A DNA stretch of 10,145 nucleotides, taken from an uncultured Collinsella sp. (GTDB lineage Bacteria; Actinomycetota; Coriobacteriia; Coriobacteriales; Coriobacteriaceae). Both the position numbers and the translations under genes were made by a program. Of the stretch, positions 6,751 to 10,145 are shown piece after piece (the stretch's first letter is position 1; the number at the start of each line of letters is the position of its first letter). The notes under the pieces were generated by a model. The model made no database searches and was not told the DNA's origin. It saw only the letters and a program-made list of their open reading frames with translations. The stretch is from NCBI GenBank assembly GCA_900754435.1, contig CAAECT010000245.1, positions 1 through 10,145 of the forward strand, given 5' to 3'.

Positions 6751-7011
6751 CTATTTGGCCTTGTGGCCACGGAACGTACGAGTCGGCGCGAACTCGCCGA
6801 GCTTGTGACCAACCATGGACTCGGTAACATACACGGGCACATGCTTGCGGCCGTCGTGGACGGCGATGGTGTGACCAACCATCTCGGGGAAGATGGTGGA
6901 CGCGCGGGACCAGGTCTTCACGACGTCCTTCTTGCCAGCCTCGTTCATCGCGGTGATACGCGAGAGAAGGCGAGTCTCCACGAACGGGCCCTTTTTGAGA
7001 CTTCTGCTCAT
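6751..7011 (-). CDS. rpsS: 30S ribosomal protein S19
   Basis: Small-subunit head protein that forms a complex with S13 and contacts the A-site tRNA and inter-subunit bridge. It has 86 residues, normal length, and the canonical start [11 protein letters not shown]. Conserved parts are [20 protein letters not shown] (33-52) and [16 protein letters not shown] (68-83). AGGAG lies about 8-9 nt before the ATG. It follows rplB by 32 nt. Confidence 0.98.
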   Translation of the reverse strand: MSRSLKKGPFVETRLLSRITAMNEAGKKDVVKTWSRASTIFPEMVGHTIAVHDGRKHVPVYVTESMVGHKLGEFAPTRTFRGHKAK

Positions 7012-7043
7012 AAGTGCTTTCTCCTAAAACTCGGTATCCGAAA

Positions 7044-7874
7044 TTACTTCTTACGGCGACGAATGATGTGCTGGTTCGAGACCTTCTTCTTCTTGCGCGT
7101 ACGAAGGCCCTTCGTCGGCTTACCCCAGGGGGTAACAGAGGGACGACCAGAGGTGTGGTTCTTGCCCTCGCCACCGCCGTGCGGGTGGTCGACAGGGTTC
7201 ATGACGGTACCGCGGACGGTCGGGCGCACGTTCATGTGACGCTTACGGCCGGCCTTGCCGATGACGATGTTGGCGTGATCGGCGTTGCCGACCTCACCGA
7301 CGGTGGCGCGGCAGGTAACGAGGATGCGGCGCATCTCGGAGGAAGGCATACGGACGATAGCGTACTTGCCCTCCTTACCCATCAGCTGGCAGGAGTTACC
7401 GGCGGAACGAGCGATAGCAGCGCCCTTACCCGGCTGGAACTCGACAGCGTGGATGAGCGTACCGACGGGGATGTCGGCGAGGGGCAGAGCGTTGCCCGGC
7501 TTGATGTCGGCGTCAGAACCGGACATGATGGTCTGACCGACCTCGAGGCCCTTGGGGGCCAGGATGTAGCGCTTCTCACCGTCAGCGTAGTGCAGCAGAG
7601 CGATGCGAGCGGAACGGTTCGGATCGTACTCGATCGTGGCAACCTTGGCGGGCACGCCGTCCTTGTTGCGCTTGAAGTCGATCACGCGGTAACGACGCTT
7701 CACGCCGCCGCCCTGGTGGCGGGTGGTGATGCGGCCGTTGTTGTTACGACCGGCCTTCTTGGGCAGGGGCTCGAGAAGAGACTTCTCGGGCTTGGTGCAG
7801 GTGATCTCAGAGAAATCGGAGATCGTCTGCCAACGCCTACCAGCGGAGGTCGGCTTAAGGTGCTTTACAGCCAT
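7044..7874 (-). CDS. rplB: 50S ribosomal protein L2
   Basis: One of the most conserved large-subunit proteins, needed for subunit association and peptidyl-transferase function. The real start is the ATG at 7874 ([14 protein letters not shown]), which gives 276 residues, the family length. A longer in-frame reading from 7949 would add 25 unrelated residues and run into a structured leader. AAAGGG lies about 6 nt before the chosen ATG. Key features are [13 protein letters not shown] (51-63), the DHPHGGGEG region (229-237) with the conserved histidine near the catalytic centre, and a Lys/Arg-rich C-terminus. A 179-nt gap separates it from rplW, unusually wide for this operon. Confidence 0.98.
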   Translation of the reverse strand: MAVKHLKPTSAGRRWQTISDFSEITCTKPEKSLLEPLPKKAGRNNNGRITTRHQGGGVKRRYRVIDFKRNKDGVPAKVATIEYDPNRSARIALLHYADGEKRYILAPKGLEVGQTIMSGSDADIKPGNALPLADIPVGTLIHAVEFQPGKGAAIARSAGNSCQLMGKEGKYAIVRMPSSEMRRILVTCRATVGEVGNADHANIVIGKAGRKRHMNVRPTVRGTVMNPVDHPHGGGEGKNHTSGRPSVTPWGKPTKGLRTRKKKKVSNQHIIRRRKK

Positions 7875-7904
7875 TACAATCCCTTTCAATAGGAATCCGT
7901 TAGC

Positions 7905-7945
7905 CATCGCAGACAGGGATTCGAGGTTCTGCCTCGGGTGCGATG
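7905..7945 (-). promoter_or_regulatory. rplB leader hairpin
   Basis: CATCGCA (7905-7911) pairs with TGCGATG (7939-7945). Nested inside, CGAGG (7922-7926) pairs with CCTCG (7932-7936) around a 5-nt loop. The structure lies about 30 nt before the rplB start and just downstream of the motif at 7955-7980. It could be a target for autoregulation by a ribosomal protein such as L2 or L4; that is inference. Confidence 0.45.
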
Positions 7946-7954
7946 ACACCGGAC

Positions 7955-7980
7955 GTATACACGGTTCCGGGCGTGTCCAT
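7955..7980 (-). promoter_or_regulatory. 26-nt motif shared with the rplC upstream region (candidate internal promoter)
   Basis: This 26-nt stretch matches 9820-9845 at 23 of 26 positions. On the minus strand both end in CCGTGTATAC and contain ACGCCCG. TATAC could be part of a -10 box, which would make this an internal promoter for rplB onward, 80 nt before its start. No convincing -35 hexamer is present 17 nt upstream, so an RNA or protein-binding motif is an alternative. The upstream half also forms a hairpin with downstream bases: CGGGCGT (7968-7974) pairs with ACGCCCG (7986-7992). Confidence 0.5.
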
Positions 7981-7998
7981 TTTATACGCCCGAAACCT

Positions 7999-8036
7999 TG
8001 AGCTCTCGCCTCCCCTATTTGGGAGGCATGAGCTCA
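7999..8036. other. Two-part stem-loop after rplW
   Basis: TGAGCTC (7999-8005) pairs with GAGCTCA (8030-8036). Inside, GCCTCCC (8008-8014) pairs with GGGAGGC (8021-8027) around a 6-nt loop, with a 2x2 mismatch between the two stems. It lies 17 nt after the rplW stop codon. No U-run follows on the minus strand, so it is more likely an RNA-stability or attenuation structure than a simple terminator. Confidence 0.55.
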
Positions 8037-8053
8037 CTCAACAGCAGCGAGTC

Positions 8054-8341
8054 TTAGGCCTGGTTGCCAAAGACCTCGATGGTGTCGCCCTCGGCCAGCG
8101 TGACGATGGCCTTCTTCCAAGAACGGGTCTTGCCGGCGACATAGCGCACGCGCTTGGTCTTGGGCTTGACCGTCAAGGTGTTCACGCGAACGACCTTGAC
8201 GCCGAAGATCTCCTCGACAGCATCCTTGATCTGATACTTGTTAGCATCCTTGGCGACCTCGAACGTGTACTTGTTCTGCTCCATGCCGGAGAAGGAACGC
8301 TCGGACACGATCGGACGGATGATGATCTCGTGGGCGGTCAT
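8054..8341 (-). CDS. rplW: 50S ribosomal protein L23
   Basis: Large-subunit protein at the exit tunnel and main docking site for trigger factor and the signal recognition particle. It has 95 residues, normal length. Typical segments are IIIRPIVSERS (6-16), KYTFEVAKDANKYQIKDAVEEIFGVKV (24-50) and the basic hairpin VKPKTKRVRY. The ATG directly follows the rplD stop (TAA then ATG, no gap); GGAGG lies about 11 nt upstream inside rplD, so translation is likely coupled. Confidence 0.98.
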   Translation of the reverse strand: MTAHEIIIRPIVSERSFSGMEQNKYTFEVAKDANKYQIKDAVEEIFGVKVVRVNTLTVKPKTKRVRYVAGKTRSWKKAIVTLAEGDTIEVFGNQA

Positions 8342-8968
8342 TTATGCAAGCACCTCCCCGAAGTGAGCGGCGATGTCGGCGGGCATCAGCACAGCGTTGT
8401 TGTTGACGAGATCGTAGGTGTTGGCCTCGTCAGCGGTGATGATGAACGTCTTGGGAATATTGCGGAACGACAGGTAGGCGTTGACGTCCTCATCGCGAAC
8501 GATGATGGTCAGACGCTTGCCCTCAAGGCCAAGAGCCTTGAGCATGGCAACGGCAGCCTTGGTGGAAGGCTTCTCGAAGCCGTAGTCGTCGACGAGCACG
8601 AGCTCGCCATCGGCCAGCTTGGCGGACAGCGCGGAGCGCATAGCCAGCTTGACCTCCTTGTTGTTCATACGCTTAGCGTAGGAACGGGGCTTGGGGGCGA
8701 AGACAACGCCACCGTGACGCCACTGGGCAGCACGGATGGAACCCTGGCGGGCACGGCCGGTGCCCTTCTGACGCCAAGGCTTCTTGCCGCCACCGGAAAC
8801 CTCAGAGCGGCCCTTAGCGGACTGGGTGCCCTGACGCCAAGAGGCCATCTGGCACTTGACGATGTGGTGCATAACGTGGATGTTCGGCTCGATGCCGTAC
8901 ACCTCAGCGGCGAGCTCGGCCTCGGCGACCTTCTTGCCCTCGCTGTTCTTTACTTCAAACTTTGCCAT
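8342..8968 (-). CDS. rplD: 50S ribosomal protein L4
   Basis: Large-subunit protein lining the exit tunnel; in E. coli it also represses its own S10 operon by binding the mRNA leader. It has 208 residues, full length. The tunnel loop KPWRQKGTGRARQGS (63-77) is intact, followed by WRHGGVVFAPKPRSYA. The C-terminal part contains the NIPKTFIITADEANTYDLVNN region. AAGGAG lies about 9 nt before the ATG. It follows rplC by 46 nt. Whether this L4 autoregulates cannot be read from its sequence, but the structured leader upstream of rplC makes it worth asking. Confidence 0.98.
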   Translation of the reverse strand: MAKFEVKNSEGKKVAEAELAAEVYGIEPNIHVMHHIVKCQMASWRQGTQSAKGRSEVSGGGKKPWRQKGTGRARQGSIRAAQWRHGGVVFAPKPRSYAKRMNNKEVKLAMRSALSAKLADGELVLVDDYGFEKPSTKAAVAMLKALGLEGKRLTIIVRDEDVNAYLSFRNIPKTFIITADEANTYDLVNNNAVLMPADIAAHFGEVLA

Positions 8969-9014
8969 TTAAGTGTTCTCCTTGGTATGACGCTGGGCTA
9001 AATGGGCTGGGCCC
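8969..9014. other. Short rplC-rplD spacer
   Basis: 46-nt spacer that contains the rplD ribosome site. I see no promoter, hairpin or small gene in it. Confidence 0.6.
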
Positions 9015-9635
9015 TTAGGCCATACGGATGGCGACGAGACCATTCTTGGCACCCGGGACAGCGCCCTTGACCAAGATGAGGTTCTGCTCGGCATCGATGC
9101 GGACAACGGAAAGGTTCTTGACGGTAACGCGCTCGTTACCCATGTGACCGGCCATCTTGACGCCCTTGAGGACGCGCGCAGGATAGGCGCACTGACCGAT
9201 AGAACCGGGGTGACGCTGGAAGTGAGAACCATGCGTCATAGGACCGCGGCGCTGACCCCAGCGCTTGATGCGACCCTGGAAGCCCTTACCCTTGGAGGTA
9301 CCGATGACGTCGACCTTCTCGACATCAGCGAAATCAGCGACGGTGACGACCTCGCCGACCTTGTGCTCCTCGCCGTTCTCGACGCGGACCTCACGAAGGA
9401 AGCGGACAGGCTCGACGCCAGCCTTGGCGAAGTGACCAGCCATGGGCTTGTTCACGTTCTTGGCCTTGATGTCGCCGAAACCGATCTGGACGGCGTCATA
9501 GCCGTCGGTTGCCTGAGTTTTAACCTGCGAGACAGCGCAGGGGCCAGCCTGGATGACCGTGACGGGAACGACGTTATCGTCCTCGTCCCAAACCTGGGTC
9601 ATGCCAATCTTGCGGCCGAGAATCATGCTGATCAA
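9015..9635 (-). CDS. rplC: 50S ribosomal protein L3
   Basis: Early-assembly protein of the large subunit that reaches toward the peptidyl-transferase centre. Conserved parts are [10 protein letters not shown] (5-14), [10 protein letters not shown] (112-121) and HPGSIGQ (142-148), which includes the conserved glutamine methylated in E. coli. Two starts are possible. TTG at 9635 gives 206 residues and four residues before ILGRK, as in Bacillus; a weak GGGA site sits 7 nt upstream. The ATG at 9626 gives 203 residues but has no purine-rich site. I prefer TTG with moderate confidence. It is the first gene of the visible operon; rpsJ, which normally precedes it, is not found in the 510 nt upstream. 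Confidence 0.95.
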   Translation of the reverse strand: MISMILGRKIGMTQVWDEDDNVVPVTVIQAGPCAVSQVKTQATDGYDAVQIGFGDIKAKNVNKPMAGHFAKAGVEPVRFLREVRVENGEEHKVGEVVTVADFADVEKVDVIGTSKGKGFQGRIKRWGQRRGPMTHGSHFQRHPGSIGQCAYPARVLKGVKMAGHMGNERVTVKNLSVVRIDAEQNLILVKGAVPGAKNGLVAIRMA

Positions 9636-9655
9636 GATATGATCCCAACTCTCGC

Positions 9656-9707
9656 GTGGTCTTGGGACAATGCGTACACCACCGAGCGTACGCCCCTAGA
9701 GGACCAC
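9656..9707 (-). promoter_or_regulatory. rplC leader stem-loop (candidate autoregulatory site)
   Basis: An interrupted long stem lies 20 nt before the rplC start. GTGGTC (9656-9661) pairs with GACCAC (9702-9707), GGG (9664-9666) with CCC (9694-9696), and GCGTAC (9672-9677) with GTACGC (9688-9693), around a 10-nt loop. A competing 6-bp pairing TCCCAA (9643-9648) / TTGGGA (9662-9667) would sequester the weak ribosome site, so two alternative folds are possible. This resembles the logic of ribosomal-protein leaders, but no ligand is shown. Confidence 0.5.
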
Positions 9708-9818
9708 TACTTACACGACGTGCTCCCCAGCCTTGTATTTCGCCCGGACTACCTGACAACCCTATTAAGCAGGCATTTTGTCCAGCCAGAATACTCCCCT
9801 GGTTTCACACAGCTGTTT

Positions 9819-9845
9819 AGTATACACGGCTGCGGGCGTATCCAT
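9819..9845 (-). promoter_or_regulatory. Candidate promoter of the ribosomal protein operon; first copy of the 26-nt motif
   Basis: On the minus strand TATACT (9819-9824 on plus) matches the -10 consensus at 5 of 6 positions and would place transcription start near 9812, giving a leader of about 175 nt. The expected -35 is weak. The 26 nt at 9820-9845 recur before rplB at 7955-7980 with three mismatches, which supports a functional site even though its exact nature is uncertain. Confidence 0.45.
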
Positions 9846-9896
9846 CGAGATTCATATTTCACTCACATTGTTTACGCAGGTAAAGTGCGTGGATGG

Positions 9897-10047
9897 CTCC
9901 CGAGCACGGCGGAGGGCCGGAGAAATATATTAAGGTCCCTGCTCTACAGTCCTGCGCAAGACGGAGAGCACATTAAGTGCTCTCCTTTGCGTGCGGAACT
10001 CGCGATGACCTTAATATATTTCTCCGGCCCTCCGCCGTGCTCGGGAG
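9897..10047. repeat. Perfect 41-bp inverted repeat with 69-nt centre
   Basis: Arm 9897-9937 and arm 10007-10047 are exact reverse complements over 41 bases; the repeat starts CTCCCGAGCACGG and its inner end is AATATATTAAGGTC. The bases just outside (9896, 10048) and inside (9938, 10006) do not pair, so the limits are sharp. I see no target-site duplication in the immediate flanks, no transposase gene and no recognisable gene in the centre. It lies 52 nt upstream of the 26-nt motif before rplC. Possible natures are a MITE-like element, an invertible segment, a long RNase III substrate, or an assembly artefact. Confidence 0.9.
9963..9985. other. Hairpin inside the 41-bp inverted repeat
   Basis: Perfect 9-bp stem GGAGAGCAC / GTGCTCTCC with loop ATTAA. 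An outer pairing CGCAA (9955-9959) / TTGCG (9987-9991) can extend it. On the plus strand it is followed by TTT, so it is weakly terminator-like in that direction only. Confidence 0.7.
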
Positions 10048-10145
10048 ACGACACGTTGATGTCTGCTTAACTCTGCTCGCTCAGGCTAATGACTTTGTTG
10101 GGGGTCCACTATTTGCTGGAGGGTGAACTTGCATTGCATTGGCGC
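10048..10145. other. Gene-free right end of window
   Basis: I see no supported feature here. No minus-strand frame shows the end of an S10 (rpsJ) or any other recognisable protein. On the plus strand an ATG at 10089 opens a 19-codon frame to the edge, with no ribosome site and no recognisable sequence. Confidence 0.4.

Noticed and set aside
5825..6808. 327-codon plus-strand open frame across rpsC and rplV
   Set aside because: Same antisense pattern; the minus-strand genes are certain.
7875..7949. 25-codon N-terminal extension of rplB
   Set aside because: L2 proteins start at MAVKH-type sequence; the extension is unconserved in style, overlaps a leader hairpin, and the 7874 ATG has its own ribosome site.
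7943..9001. 352-codon plus-strand open frame across rplW and rplD
   Set aside because: Antisense shadow of two clear ribosomal genes, with Leu/Gly/Asp-rich low-information sequence and no ribosome site.
9574..9759. Possible rpsJ or other small gene upstream of rplC on the minus strand
   Set aside because: The 61-codon frame here has no S10 motifs and overlaps rplC; I read all minus frames of the upstream region and saw no S10 sequence.
9938..10006. tRNA or other known small RNA in the centre of the 41-bp inverted repeat
   Set aside because: The 69-nt centre has no cloverleaf, no TΨC-like arm and no anticodon stem; only a single 9-bp hairpin is evident.
9144..10070. 308-codon plus-strand open frame across rplC and its leader
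   Set aside because: It is antisense to rplC, which is unmistakable, and shows no family motif. High-GC coding sequence commonly leaves long open antisense frames.

Overview
The window is high-GC bacterial DNA (codons mostly ending in G or C). It is dominated by a minus-strand ribosomal protein operon in the conserved S10/spc order. The protein style (L24 with a four-cysteine zinc ribbon, L16 with an Ala/Glu tail) and the DeoR/fructose-PTS neighbourhood suggest an actinobacterium of the Coriobacteriia, most likely Collinsella-like. That placement comes from memory of family style, not from a search. Every gene I can support lies on the minus strand, so transcription runs from high to low coordinates.

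Layout in transcription order. Bases 10145-9636 hold no recognisable gene. This stretch contains a perfect 41-bp inverted repeat (9897-9937 / 10007-10047) around a 69-nt centre that has its own hairpin, then a candidate promoter motif, then a structured leader. Next come rplC, rplD and rplW. A 179-nt gap of hairpins (7875-8053) follows, carrying a second copy of the 26-nt motif found upstream of rplC. Then come rplB, rpsS, rplV, rpsC, rplP, rpmC and rpsQ, mostly with 0-32 nt spacing or 1-nt stop/start overlaps. A 118-nt gap with a branched hairpin precedes rplN and rplX. A strong intrinsic terminator (3786-3820) closes the operon. The usual first gene rpsJ and the usual next gene rplE are not at their expected places, so the cluster is interrupted at both ends.

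Beyond the terminator, 3519-3785 is a regulatory-looking spacer with 10-bp-phased repeats and a hairpin. It leads into an operon of a Gfo/Idh/MocA-family oxidoreductase and a DeoR-family repressor (3-nt gap). A second spacer (1434-1688) holds three consecutive hairpins. The last gene is a fructose-family PTS EIIBC transporter that runs off the left edge.

The ribosomal genes build the 50S and 30S subunits. The other three are plausibly a sugar uptake/metabolism unit: a phosphorylating transporter, a repressor likely to sense a phosphosugar, and an NAD(P)-dependent sugar-type oxidoreductase. The most unusual material is non-coding: the 41-bp inverted repeat, the 26-nt motif duplicated before rplC and rplB, three structured leaders that split the ribosomal operon into blocks, and two hairpins with unrelated stems but the same GGGACAG-type loop.
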